DNA from: Kineosporia babensis
Lineage (GTDB): Bacteria; Actinomycetota; Actinomycetes; Actinomycetales; Kineosporiaceae
Direction: 5' to 3'
Assembly: GCF_021129305.1 (NCBI RefSeq)
Contig: NZ_JAJOMB010000005.1
Location: 124,001-188,000 of the forward strand
DNA length: 64,000 nt
The notes beneath the pieces are model-generated. The model did not search any database. It saw only the letters and a program-made list of their open reading frames with translations, and had not been told where the DNA came from. Below are positions 43,232 through 51,808 of this stretch, piece by piece. How positions within the stretch are numbered: position 1 is the first letter of the stretch; each line of letters begins with the position of its first letter. Position numbers and translations under genes: made by a program.

Positions 43232-45004
43232 ATGTCGGACTCCGTGCAGATGCCCGCACTGGGTGAGAGCGTCACCGAGGGGACCGTCACCCGGTGGCTC
43301 AAGCAGGTCGGCGACCGTATCGAGGTCGACGAACCCCTGCTGGAGGTGTCGACCGACAAGGTCGACACCGAGATCCCCTCGCCCTTCGCGGGTGTGCTCG
43401 AGCAGATCCTGGTCTCGGAGGACGAGACCGTGGACATCGGCGCACAGCTCGCGATCATCGGCGACGGCTCCGGCGGTGGCTCGGCCCCCGCCGCGGCGGC
43501 CCCGGCCCAGACGGAAGCCCCCGCCCAGCCGGCTCAGCCCGAACCCCAGCCGGAGCCTGCTGCCCCGGCCTCTTCCCCGGCCCCGGCCGGCGACGCCGAG
43601 GGCACCACCGTCTCGATGCCTGCCCTGGGTGAGAGCGTCACCGAGGGCACCGTCACCCGCTGGCTGAAGCAGCAGGGCGAGTCGGTCGAGGTGGACGAGC
43701 CGCTGCTCGAGGTCTCCACCGACAAGGTGGACACCGAGATCCCCTCGCCGGTCGCCGGTGTCGTGCAGAAGATCCTGGTCAACGAGGACGAGACGGTCGA
43801 GGTCGGCGCCGCCCTGGCGATCGTCGGCTCGGGCACCCCGGCTCCGGCCGAGACCAAGCCGGAACCCAAGCCTGAGCCTCAGCCGAAAAGCGAGCCGCAG
43901 GCTGCTGCCCCGGCTCCTCAGGCGGCCCCGGCGCCTGCTCCGGCCCCTGCCCCGCAGGCGGCTCCGGTAGCCCAGGCCGCTCCGGCTCCGGCCGGTTCCC
44001 CGGCCGCTGCCAACCCGGCCGCCGCCAGCGAGTCGAACGGCTCGTCGGACAACGGCCCGGGCTACGTCACCCCGCTGGTGCGCAAGATGGCCGCCGAGCA
44101 GGGTGTGGACCTGAGCACGATCACCGGTAGCGGGGTCGGCGGCCGGATCCGCAAGCAGGACGTCATCGACGCGGCCAAGGCCAAGCAGGCTCAGCAGCCC
44201 GCCGCCGCCCCGGCCGCTGCGGTCGCCGCGTCTGCTCCTTCCGGTCAGTCCGCCCCGGCGGCGCCGAAGCAGATCCAGGTCTCGGAGCTGCGGGGCACCA
44301 CCGAGAAGATGACCCGCCTGCGCAAGGTCCTGGCCAAGCGCATGGTCGAGTCGCTGCAGACCTCGGCGCAGCTGACCAGCGTGGTCGAGGTGGACGTCAC
44401 CAAGATCGCGCGGCTGCGGGACCGGGCCAAGGGCGCGTTCCTGGCCCGCGAGGGCGTCAAGCTCTCGTTCATGCCGTTCTTCGCCCTGGCCGCGATCGAG
44501 GCGCTGAAGCAGCACCCGAAGCTGAACGCCAGCATCGACGGCGAGAACGTGATCTACCACGGTCAGGAGAACCTGGCCATCGCCGTGGACGCCGAGCGGG
44601 GTCTGACCGCGCCGGTCATCCCGAATGCCGGTGACCTGAACATCGCCGGTCTGGCCCGCAAGATCGTCGACGTGGCCGAGCGCACCCGCACCAACAAGCT
44701 CAGCCCGGACGACCTGTCCGGCGGCACGTTCACGCTGACGAACACCGGCAGCCGCGGCGCCCTGTTCGACACGCCGATCCTGTTCCCGCCGCAGACCGGC
44801 ATCCTCGGCACCGGTGTCGTGGTCAAGCGCCCGGTCGTGGTCAAGGACACCGACGGGGTGGAGAGCATCGGCATCCGCTCGATCGTCTACCTGGCGCTGT
44901 CCTACGACCACCGTCTGGTCGACGGGGCCGACGCCGCCCGCTTCCTGGGCACGATCAAGGCCCGGCTGGAAGAGGGCGCGTTCGAGGGCGACCTGGGTCT
45001 GTGA
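43232..45004 (+). CDS. sucB: Dihydrolipoamide acyltransferase E2 (two lipoyl domains)
   Basis: A 590-residue E2 component. Two almost identical lipoyl domains (residues 3-76 and 127-199) carry the lipoylated Lys43 and Lys165 in Thr-Asp-Lys-Val-Asp. Ala/Pro/Glu-rich flexible linkers connect them to an E3-binding domain (about 277-313) and the catalytic core (from 350) with His560 and Asp564 in Asp-His-Arg-Leu-Val-Asp-Gly. It corresponds to M. tuberculosis DlaT (Rv2215), which was first annotated SucB and serves pyruvate dehydrogenase; the true complex here is inferred. AAAGGAGAG precedes the ATG. Confidence 0.93.
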   Translation: MSDSVQMPALGESVTEGTVTRWLKQVGDRIEVDEPLLEVSTDKVDTEIPSPFAGVLEQILVSEDETVDIGAQLAIIGDGSGGGSAPAAAAPAQTEAPAQPAQPEPQPEPAAPASSPAPAGDAEGTTVSMPALGESVTEGTVTRWLKQQGESVEVDEPLLEVSTDKVDTEIPSPVAGVVQKILVNEDETVEVGAALAIVGSGTPAPAETKPEPKPEPQPKSEPQAAAPAPQAAPAPAPAPAPQAAPVAQAAPAPAGSPAAANPAAASESNGSSDNGPGYVTPLVRKMAAEQGVDLSTITGSGVGGRIRKQDVIDAAKAKQAQQPAAAPAAAVAASAPSGQSAPAAPKQIQVSELRGTTEKMTRLRKVLAKRMVESLQTSAQLTSVVEVDVTKIARLRDRAKGAFLAREGVKLSFMPFFALAAIEALKQHPKLNASIDGENVIYHGQENLAIAVDAERGLTAPVIPNAGDLNIAGLARKIVDVAERTRTNKLSPDDLSGGTFTLTNTGSRGALFDTPILFPPQTGILGTGVVVKRPVVVKDTDGVESIGIRSIVYLALSYDHRLVDGADAARFLGTIKARLEEGAFEGDLGL

Positions 45005-45040
45005 CCAGTCGCTGCTGAAGGCACGACTCGCAAGGCTCGA

Positions 45041-45090
45041 CGTGCGGCCGGTGCTCAGCCCTACGGGGCAGGGTGCCGGCCGCACGGCTT
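45041..45090 (+). terminator. Terminator after the E2 gene
   Basis: An 11-bp stem, CGTGCGGCCGG with CCGGCCGCACG, with a 24-base loop that can fold further (GCCCTACGGGGC), followed by GCTTTTG. 36 bases past the stop codon. Confidence 0.75.
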
Positions 45091-45308
45091 TTGCCTTCCC
45101 GGCCGGGTGCACCGGTGCTGGCCCGAACCTGTGCTCGGAGCACGCACCGGACACGGCTCGCCGGGCCGTCGGCCTCTTGCCGGCCGAAGCTTTCGGGTCC
45201 CGTATGGTCACCTGATCGTTCTCAGCATCGTTCTCAGCGCGCCCGAACATCCTGGACACGGCACTCTGGGCGGGTCACGGCCTGTCCGCGGAACGGAGAT
45301 GACACCTC

Positions 45309-46199
45309 ATGAAGGTCGCAGTGACCGGTTCGAGCGGGCTGATCGGCTCGGCCCTGGTGGAGCGCCTGCGAGCGCGCGGCGACGAGGTGGTCAAGCTTGT
45401 GCGCCGGAGCCCGCAGGCCCCGGACGAGATCCGCTGGGACCCGGCCGGCGGGAGCGTCGACCTGGAGGAGCTGGAAGGCGTCCACGGGGTGGTGCACCTG
45501 GCCGGCGCCGGGGTGGGCGACCACCGGTGGACGGCCTCGTACAAGCGCGAGATCCGGGACTCGCGAGCGCTGGGGACCCGGACCCTGGTACGAGCCCTGA
45601 CCGCGTTGGAGGCCCGGCCCTCGGTTCTGGTGAGCGGTTCGGCGATCGGCTTCTACGGCGATCGTGGCGACGAGATCCTCACCGAGCAGTCGGCCCCGGG
45701 TGAAGGTTTCCTCACCGACGTGGTGGAGGTCTGGGAGGCCGAGGCAGCACCGGCCGCGGATGCCGGGATCCGGGTGGTGCATCCGAGGACGGGGCTGGTG
45801 ATCGCCCAGGACGGCGGCGCCTTCAAGCAGTTGCTGCTGCTGGCCAAGCTGGGTCTGGCGGGCCCGATCGGCAGCGGACGTCAGTGGTGGAGCTGGGTCA
45901 CCCTGCCCGACACGCTGGCGATTCTCGAGCTGATGCTGGACAGCGACCTCAGCGGACCGGTCAACCTGGTGGGACCGGTGCCGGCCCGCAACATCGACGT
46001 GATGAAGGCCCTGGCCAAGGCGGCACACCGGCCCGCAGTGGTGCCTGCCCCGGCGTTCGCGCTGCGGGCCGTGCTCGGCGAGTTCGCCACCGAGGTGCTG
46101 GCCAGTCAGCGGGTGGATCCGGGCAAGCTGCGCACCGCCGGATTCCGCTGGGAGCACGACACCTTGGACAAGGCAGCGGCCTGGGCCTACGGCCGCTGA
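45309..46199 (+). CDS. TIGR01777-type SDR epimerase-like protein
   Basis: A 296-residue NAD(P)-binding protein of the extended SDR fold (YfcH/SulA-like). The Rossmann loop is Thr-Gly-Ser-Ser-Gly-Leu-Ile-Gly, followed by Val-His-Leu-Ala-Gly-Ala-Gly-Val, Ser-Gly-Ser-Ala-Ile-Gly-Phe-Tyr-Gly (the usual active-site Tyr region) and Pro-Arg-Thr-Gly-Leu-Val. A DUF1731-like C-terminal helix pair is present (Gly-Glu-Phe-Ala-Thr-Glu-Val-Leu-Ala-Ser-Gln-Arg-Val). Substrate unknown. It is the positional equivalent of Rv2216 between dlaT and lipB. Confidence 0.92.
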   Translation: MKVAVTGSSGLIGSALVERLRARGDEVVKLVRRSPQAPDEIRWDPAGGSVDLEELEGVHGVVHLAGAGVGDHRWTASYKREIRDSRALGTRTLVRALTALEARPSVLVSGSAIGFYGDRGDEILTEQSAPGEGFLTDVVEVWEAEAAPAADAGIRVVHPRTGLVIAQDGGAFKQLLLLAKLGLAGPIGSGRQWWSWVTLPDTLAILELMLDSDLSGPVNLVGPVPARNIDVMKALAKAAHRPAVVPAPAFALRAVLGEFATEVLASQRVDPGKLRTAGFRWEHDTLDKAAAWAYGR

Positions 46200-46228
46200 T
46201 CGGTCGCCTTGTCCTGGCTGCGGGCGGG

Positions 46229-47974
46229 TCACGTCTCGGTCCTGATGTCGTGCACCCGCCACCGGTCGGCGCCTTCGGCCGGACGGCCGGACGCACGCAG
46301 GGTGAACACCATGACCGCCGGTTCGGTGGCGGGGACGCCGGCGGCGTATCCCCCGCTGACCCGGACCTGCCGGTGCGCTGTGGTGCTGACCACCGCAGAT
46401 ACTTCCGCCGTGTCGTCGTCCAGCTCGAGCACCTTGACCTTCGTGATCCGGTAGTCGAGCTCTTCGAGGCGATAGCCGCTCTCGCGCAGACGTTTCAGGA
46501 GCCCCTGGTCGGCCCGGTCGGCGGGCGAGCCCGGTTCGTCGGCCAGCGCCAGCCGGCCGGGTGAGACCATTTCGAAGGCCTGTGCCCGCGCCCGGGCGAT
46601 CCGTGCGAGCGTCTGGGCGAACTCGGCACCCCGGTCTTCGTCGGCCCGGCTTTGCGAATCCGGGCTCTGTTTCGTGAGCTTCTTGTTCTCCGGCGACGGT
46701 TCAGATACCGGGCCATCCACTTCAGATGCTTCACCACCCGCCGAAGCCCCCTTCTCCGCAGGGTCCGCCTCATTCGCTGGATCAGGCGAATCGGCCTTCC
46801 CGTCCACCACCCTCGGTGAGACCTGTACGGAACCGCCGCCACCCGTCCTCGACTCTTGCGAGAACCACCACCCCACGCCCGCTGTCACCGCCCCCACCAG
46901 CCCGATGGCCCCGAGCAGGAGCAGCAACCTCCAGACCGGAACCGTGCGCCGGGTGAGCGACTTCGGCCTGACCGCCATCCCTGTCTCACCGTTTCCCAGA
47001 GCCGGATCGGCGCTCAGGAACCCATGCAGGTTCCCCGACGGCTCCACCTCTGGAGCCATCGGAACCCTTCGGGTGGTGCGCATTTCCATTGCCGGGAATC
47101 TGCCGGCCGCCGCTGCCCCGCCCACCGGGCGCTCCAGCCGGATCGGTATCGGATGCGCCGAACGCCAGGCCAGATCTGCGAACTCGGACAGACCGGGCCG
47201 ATCGTCCGGATCGCGCGACAGGCTCCGGGCCAGCAGCCGACGCAGTTCGCTCGGTTGTTCGCTGAGCACCGGTGCCGTCTCCGGCGGAGCGCCGGTCAGG
47301 GCGAACCAGCAGCAGGCCGCGAGTGCCCACAGGTCCGCCGCGCGTAGCACCTCGGCCGGGATCGGGCCGGACCTGATTGCCGCCGTCAGCTGCGGATCGG
47401 TGAAACCAGGTGTGCTCCAGACATCCTCGTTACGTTCACTGAGGACGCGGGCAACACCCAGATCGCCGAGTTGCGGACAGCCGGCGGCATCGAACAAGAG
47501 GTTGCCGGGCGAGACGTCCCCGTGAGTGAAGCCGCTCTGGTGCAGATGGTCCAACGCGGAAACGATCGGAATGGCGAGCGTGACAACCTCTTCCGCCAGA
47601 AGCCGACCGCGCGCGGCAACGAGCGCGGCCAGGCTGCCCCCAACCGCGAGATCGAGCACCAGAGCCAGATTCTCGTCGGGCAGGGCGACCACGCGGCGCA
47701 ACCGGACGATGTGCGGATGCTCGATGCGGCTCCGCAGCGATGTCTCGTAGTCAGTCCCCGTCCGCGAGCCCGCCGAATGCCCCTCCCCCACCATGCTTTC
47801 GCTTTCCGGATGGCCGCGCCGACGGCCGATCTTCAGGGCTACCTCGTCGCCGGAGATCAGATCCTCGGCCCGCCAGACCTCGCCATGGGCGCCGAAACCC
47901 AGCAGTTCGTACAACCGGAAACCGGGTACGTCCGGTGGCGGCGCGGCCGGCCCGTCGAACTGCGTGAGATCCAT
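46229..47974 (-). CDS. Transmembrane Ser/Thr protein kinase, atypical motifs
   Basis: A 581-residue Hanks-type kinase. The N-terminal domain (residues 17-275) has the glycine loop Gly-Phe-Gly-Ala-His-Gly-Glu-Val, Lys48 in Val-Ala-Leu-Lys, the catalytic loop His-Gly-Asp153-Val-Ser-Pro-Gly-Asn and Asp171-Leu-Gly in place of Asp-Phe-Gly. The Lys, Asp and Asn needed for catalysis remain, so activity is possible. A single transmembrane helix lies near 346-368, then an acidic Ser/Pro/Glu linker and an extracytoplasmic domain of about 140 residues with no recognised family. It is the minus-strand neighbour of an amine oxidase-like gene. Confidence 0.88.
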   Translation of the reverse strand: MDLTQFDGPAAPPPDVPGFRLYELLGFGAHGEVWRAEDLISGDEVALKIGRRRGHPESESMVGEGHSAGSRTGTDYETSLRSRIEHPHIVRLRRVVALPDENLALVLDLAVGGSLAALVAARGRLLAEEVVTLAIPIVSALDHLHQSGFTHGDVSPGNLLFDAAGCPQLGDLGVARVLSERNEDVWSTPGFTDPQLTAAIRSGPIPAEVLRAADLWALAACCWFALTGAPPETAPVLSEQPSELRRLLARSLSRDPDDRPGLSEFADLAWRSAHPIPIRLERPVGGAAAAGRFPAMEMRTTRRVPMAPEVEPSGNLHGFLSADPALGNGETGMAVRPKSLTRRTVPVWRLLLLLGAIGLVGAVTAGVGWWFSQESRTGGGGSVQVSPRVVDGKADSPDPANEADPAEKGASAGGEASEVDGPVSEPSPENKKLTKQSPDSQSRADEDRGAEFAQTLARIARARAQAFEMVSPGRLALADEPGSPADRADQGLLKRLRESGYRLEELDYRITKVKVLELDDDTAEVSAVVSTTAHRQVRVSGGYAAGVPATEPAVMVFTLRASGRPAEGADRWRVHDIRTET

Positions 47975-48127
47975 GCCCACACTGTGCCGCGAACCACCGA
48001 CAGTCCGTTTTGGTTATCCACAGGGTGGGTTATCCACAGATCGGCGTTGTCGCTCTTGCCGGAGCCACCGAACCTGACATGCTTCGAACTGCAAGCGCAG
48101 CAGCGTTCGAGCGCACCGGAGGCAGTC

Positions 48128-49444
48128 GTGACCGAGCAGAGCCGACCAAGCAGTGCCGCGCCCCGCGAACTGCCTTCGGCGGCCGACGTCGTCGTGGTAG
48201 GAGCCGGCCTGGCAGGACTGGCCTGTGCCCGCCAACTGGCCCGCCGGGGTATCGATGTCGTGGTTCTGGAGGCCGCCGACGAGCCTGGTGGTCGCGTACG
48301 CAGCGACGTGGTGGGCGGTTTCGTCTGCGACCGTGGCTTCCAGCTGCTGAACCCGGCCTACCCGGAAGTTCGGCGGGTACTCGATGTCGGTGCGCTGCGG
48401 CTGCAGTCGTTCCCGGCCGCTGTCGTGGTGGCCGGAGCCGACGGTCGTCAGACTCTGGCCGATCCTCGTCGATCGCCCGGTCTGTTGCCGGCCACCGCCG
48501 CCGCCCTCTTGCGCGAGGCCTCCGGATCGTGGCGCGAGCAGGCCGCTTTCGTACGGTGGGCGCTGCGAGCGGCGCGCGAACGGCCCCGGAACATCCTGGC
48601 CAAGGCCGATCTGCCCTGGGGCGAGGCACTGGCCCAGCAGGGGGTCGAGGGTGAGCTCCGGCAGCGGGTGGTCACGCCGTTCCTGGCCGGGGTGCTCGGC
48701 GAGGAGGACGGCGCTTCTTCGCACCAATTCGTGCAGTTCCTGGTGCGGTCGTTCGTCCGGGGTACGCCCTCGGTGCCCTGGCGCGGGATGCGCGCCCTGC
48801 CGGAACAGCTGGCCGCACAGGTGCCGGGTATTCATTGTGGTGTCCGGGTGGAGTCAACCGGGCCGGGCCTCGTGCGGTCCGACGCCGGGGAGATCCAGGC
48901 CCGCGCAGTCGTGGTGGCCACCGATCCCAAGACCGCCACCAGGCTGCTCGACCTCCCGCCGGTGGAGTCACGGGGGCTCACCACCTACTGGCATGTAAGC
49001 CCCGAGCCGCCTACCCGCTCGGGCGCGCTGCATGTCGACGGTGATCGCCGCGGGCCGGTGATCAACACCCTGGTGATCAGCAACCGGGCCCGCAGCTACA
49101 GCCCGGACGAGCGGGCCCTGATCGCCACCACCGTGCTCGGCGGCGATCCGGACCTGGCCACCGAAAGAGCAGTGCTGGCTCAGCTCGCGCTGATCTACGA
49201 CCAGCCCACGCACTGGTGGGAGCTGATCCGGCGGGACGCCATCCCCCAGGCCCTCACCGCGATGCCGGTGCCCTTGGAGATCCGGCGGCCGGTGTCTCTC
49301 GGCGAGGGGATGTTCGTGGCCGGGGACCACCGTGACACCGCATCCATCCAGGGCGCCCTGGTCTCGGGCCGTCGCACCGCCGAGGCCGTCCTGGCAGAAC
49401 TGGGGCTACCAGCCGTCCCTCGAGAGCCCCTGCCGGCACGATGA
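48128..49444 (+). CDS. FAD-dependent amine oxidase/desaturase-like oxidoreductase
   Basis: A 438-residue flavoprotein with the dinucleotide-binding start Val-Val-Val-Gly-Ala-Gly-Leu-Ala-Gly-Leu-Ala-Cys-Ala and Leu-Glu-Ala-Ala-Asp-Glu-Pro-Gly-Gly-Arg-Val, the amine oxidase/phytoene desaturase/protoporphyrinogen oxidase signature. The C-terminal FAD motif Val-Ala-Gly-Asp-His-Arg-Asp-Thr-Ala-Ser-Ile-Gln-Gly-Ala is also complete. The substrate is unknown and no carotenoid or heme genes are adjacent. The GTG at 48128 is set by GGAGG five bases upstream (48118-48122). Divergent from the kinase gene. Confidence 0.9.
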   Translation: MTEQSRPSSAAPRELPSAADVVVVGAGLAGLACARQLARRGIDVVVLEAADEPGGRVRSDVVGGFVCDRGFQLLNPAYPEVRRVLDVGALRLQSFPAAVVVAGADGRQTLADPRRSPGLLPATAAALLREASGSWREQAAFVRWALRAARERPRNILAKADLPWGEALAQQGVEGELRQRVVTPFLAGVLGEEDGASSHQFVQFLVRSFVRGTPSVPWRGMRALPEQLAAQVPGIHCGVRVESTGPGLVRSDAGEIQARAVVVATDPKTATRLLDLPPVESRGLTTYWHVSPEPPTRSGALHVDGDRRGPVINTLVISNRARSYSPDERALIATTVLGGDPDLATERAVLAQLALIYDQPTHWWELIRRDAIPQALTAMPVPLEIRRPVSLGEGMFVAGDHRDTASIQGALVSGRRTAEAVLAELGLPAVPREPLPAR

Positions 49445-49645
49445 GGACCGGCCGACGCTTGACCAAAAGCAGCGCAGCACCAGGCCCAATGGCGGAACCA
49501 CGCACCAAGCCTGGGGCAGGACGGCACCGGGCCAAGGACAAGGTGGTGCTGGGGCAAGGACAAGGTGGCGCTGGCCAGCAGATTAGGTGCGGTGCGAGGG
49601 CAGTCGCTGGTTCCTCGGCCGGACGGCCGGGATCGACGCTACCGG

Positions 49646-50002
49646 CTACTCCACCACCATGCGACGCACGAGCCCGTCGCGGAACGAGTACCGGTGCCGA
49701 ATTTCCTGGCGCTCCAGGATCATCTCTCCGCCCAGGCCGCGCACCTCCTGCTCCACCACGGCCACGAGCTCGTCATCATCGGCACCGGGCTCGAAGTCGG
49801 TGGGAACCACCTGGGGATCCGTGACGGCGAGCTGCCCGCGCCAGTACTCCCGGATCTCGTCCTTGCTCGTGAGTACCTTCTGGTTCGGCACATCCGGCCA
49901 TTCCACGTCGTCCGTCATCATTGACAGCAGCCCATCGAGATCCCGGCCGTTGAACCGGCGGTATGCGTCGATGAGCAACGCCTTGCGCGCGTCCATGGTC
50001 AT
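49646..50002 (-). CDS. SnoaL-like NTF2-fold protein
   Basis: A 118-residue protein with the cone-shaped NTF2 fold pattern: [14 protein letters not shown] then Met-Thr-Asp-Asp-Val-Glu-Trp-Pro-Asp, a helix with Arg-Glu-Tyr-Trp-Arg, and four beta-strands ending Gly-Leu-Val-Arg-Arg-Met. Such proteins include polyketide cyclases and many ester or epoxide hydrolase relatives; no specific activity can be assigned. The ATG at 50002 or 49996 is the start. It has its own promoter region and is convergent with the oxidoreductase. Confidence 0.82.
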   Translation of the reverse strand: MTMDARKALLIDAYRRFNGRDLDGLLSMMTDDVEWPDVPNQKVLTSKDEIREYWRGQLAVTDPQVVPTDFEPGADDDELVAVVEQEVRGLGGEMILERQEIRHRYSFRDGLVRRMVVE

Positions 50003-50028
50003 CAAGCCTAGGGGCTGGCGGACGACCC

Positions 50029-50068
50029 TCCGGCCACGGCGACCGGCCACGGCGACCGGCCACGGCAC
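50029..50068. repeat. 13-bp triplicate repeat
   Basis: CGACCGGCCACGG occurs twice in tandem after a partial copy (CTCCGGCCACGG), directly upstream of the SnoaL-like gene on its 5' side. A short simple duplication with no visible function. Confidence 0.8.
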
Positions 50069-50162
50069 TTGTGGCCGCTCCCCTGAGCGGGCCACGTCGC
50101 TGGTGCCCCTGCTCACAGCGCACCGGTGCGTCTGTCATCGGCATCCGGCGTACCCTCGGCGC

Positions 50163-50966
50163 ATGGGTTCGCTGCGGATCGAACATCTGGGCTTCGGTGC
50201 CGATGCTGTCGAGTACACGGCCGGCTGGGAACGCCAGCGTCAGGTCCACGCCGAGGTCGTGGCCGGGGCCGAGGACACCGTGCTCCTGCTCGAGCACCAG
50301 CCGGTCTACACCGCCGGCAAGCGCACCGAACCGCAGGAACGGCCGGTCGACGGCACTCCCGTGGTCGACGTGGACCGGGGCGGCAAGATCACCTGGCACG
50401 GTCCGGGGCAGTTGGTCGGCTATCCGATCGTGCTGCTGGCCAAGCCGGTGGACGTGGTCGCCTACGTACGCCGCCTGGAGCAGGTGCTGATCGACGTGTG
50501 CGCCGAGGTCGGCGTGCACGGCACCCGGGTGGACGGGCGTAGCGGAGTCTGGATCCCGGCCGGCGCCGGACGCCCGGAGCGCAAGCTCGCGGCCATCGGC
50601 ATCCGGGTGGCCCGGGGCGTGACCATGCACGGCTTCTCGCTGACCTGCGACTCCGACCTGGGGGCGTTCGGGCAGATCATCCCGTGCGGCATCGCCGACG
50701 CCGGGGTGACCACGCTGAGCGCCGAGGCCGGGCGCACCGTGTCGGTGCAGGAGATCGTTCCGCTGATCGAGGCCGCGCTGCCCAGCCACGACCTGCCCGG
50801 GCACCACCACCAGCGCCGGCGCCCCGCTCCCCGCCCGGCTGCCACCAAGGCCGAGCCCAAAGCCGAAACAGAGACCAAAACCGAGGCCAAGCCCCAGCCG
50901 GGTCCGATCGAAACCGTCAGCGGCGCGATCAGCGACCTGTCCCGGCAGCTCAGCCGGAGCAACTAG
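50163..50966 (+). CDS. lipB: Octanoyl-ACP:protein N-octanoyltransferase
   Basis: A 267-residue enzyme that moves octanoate from acyl carrier protein to lipoyl-domain lysines, the first step of lipoate synthesis. Landmarks are [11 protein letters not shown], [14 protein letters not shown], the catalytic Lys141 (Arg-Lys-Leu-Ala-Ala-Ile-Gly) and Cys175 (Ile-Ile-Pro-Cys-Gly-Ile). The last 50 residues are an unusual Lys/Glu/Thr/Pro-rich tail beyond the normal end of the family. TACCCT six bases before the ATG suggests leaderless translation. Confidence 0.95.
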   Translation: MGSLRIEHLGFGADAVEYTAGWERQRQVHAEVVAGAEDTVLLLEHQPVYTAGKRTEPQERPVDGTPVVDVDRGGKITWHGPGQLVGYPIVLLAKPVDVVAYVRRLEQVLIDVCAEVGVHGTRVDGRSGVWIPAGAGRPERKLAAIGIRVARGVTMHGFSLTCDSDLGAFGQIIPCGIADAGVTTLSAEAGRTVSVQEIVPLIEAALPSHDLPGHHHQRRRPAPRPAATKAEPKAETETKTEAKPQPGPIETVSGAISDLSRQLSRSN

Positions 50967-51124
50967 GGACTGCTGCGGATCCTGGCCCGTAGCGAGGAGG
51001 TGGCCGGTGAGGCCCTCGCAATGGCTTTGCGTGGGGCAAAGCCGGACGCGTCCAGCCGACGTCCCGGGCGCCCCGCAGTAGGCAGAGATCCGCAGGGCAG
51101 GCCCTAACCGCTTCACCCGCACGT

Positions 51125-51158
51125 AAGGGGAGAGCCGCAGATCAGCGGCCCTCCCCTT
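51125..51158 (+). terminator. Probable lipB terminator
   Basis: A 14-bp stem with one mismatch, AAGGGGAGAGCCGC against GCGGCCCTCCCCTT, and a six-base loop. It lies 159 bases after the lipB stop codon and has no T tract. Confidence 0.5.
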
Positions 51159-51244
51159 CGTCATGTCCACCCCAGAATCCAGAGCAACGGACGCTTGTCG
51201 GCCCGCCTCTGGATGTCAGCACACCTCGTCGCTATCATCGGCGC

Positions 51245-51808
51245 ATGGCGATACCAACCGGGCTGACCAATGCTGATGCCCAACGCAGCAGTAGGGCCAG
51301 CGCCAACCCGCCCGAGGGCGACGAGGACGTGACGGCGGCGGCCTTCCTCTTTCGCACCCTGGGCGATCCCACCCGGTTGCTGATCCTTCGTCACCTGGCC
51401 CGGGGCGAGCACCGGGTGGTCGATCTGATGTCGCACCTGGGGCTGGCCCAGTCCACGGTCTCCGGGCATCTGGCCTGCCTGCGTGACTGCGGTCTGGTGC
51501 GGTCCCGGGCCCGCGGCCGGGCCTCGCTCTACTCCCTGGCCCGCCCCGAACTGCTCGACCTGTTCGACGCCACCGAATCGTTCCTGGAAGCGACCGGCGA
51601 ACGGGTGGTGCTGCACCACACCGAGGTCCGCGCCCGCACCGGCCACGAGCACGGCACCGGGCACGACCATCACGCAGGGCACGAGCACAGCGCCGCTGAT
51701 GACATCGGCGAGGCGTCGACGGCCGAACCTCACCGCCCGCCGAACCACCGCCGAGCCCAGCACCCCGGTATGGAACTGGGGCACGAGAAGCCGGAGCCCC
51801 AGGCATGA
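51245..51808 (+). CDS. ArsR/SmtB-family metal-sensing repressor with His-rich tail
   Basis: A 187-residue winged-helix regulator. The DNA-binding core (residues 29-105) has Leu-Gly-Asp-Pro-Thr-Arg-Leu-Leu-Ile-Leu and Ser-Thr-Val-Ser-Gly-His-Leu-Ala-Cys78-Leu-Arg-Asp-Cys82-Gly-Leu-Val, where the two Cys on the recognition helix recall the CmtR/CadC metal sites. Residues 120-150 carry alternating His (Gly-His-Glu-His, His-Asp-His-His), a second possible metal site. TATCAT six bases before the ATG indicates a leaderless start. It overlaps the cation exporter by four bases, so it should repress that gene until metal binds. Confidence 0.9.
   Translation: MAIPTGLTNADAQRSSRASANPPEGDEDVTAAAFLFRTLGDPTRLLILRHLARGEHRVVDLMSHLGLAQSTVSGHLACLRDCGLVRSRARGRASLYSLARPELLDLFDATESFLEATGERVVLHHTEVRARTGHEHGTGHDHHAGHEHSAADDIGEASTAEPHRPPNHRRAQHPGMELGHEKPEPQA

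Noticed and set aside
43193-45259. 688-codon frame antisense to sucB
   Set aside because: Mirror of the real gene; Gly/Arg/Leu-rich shadow translation. The sense frame has complete lipoyl and catalytic motifs.
49445-49645. Short repeated AAGGACAAGGTGG copies after the oxidoreductase gene
   Set aside because: Only two copies 24 bases apart; too little to call a functional repeat, and no gene is present.
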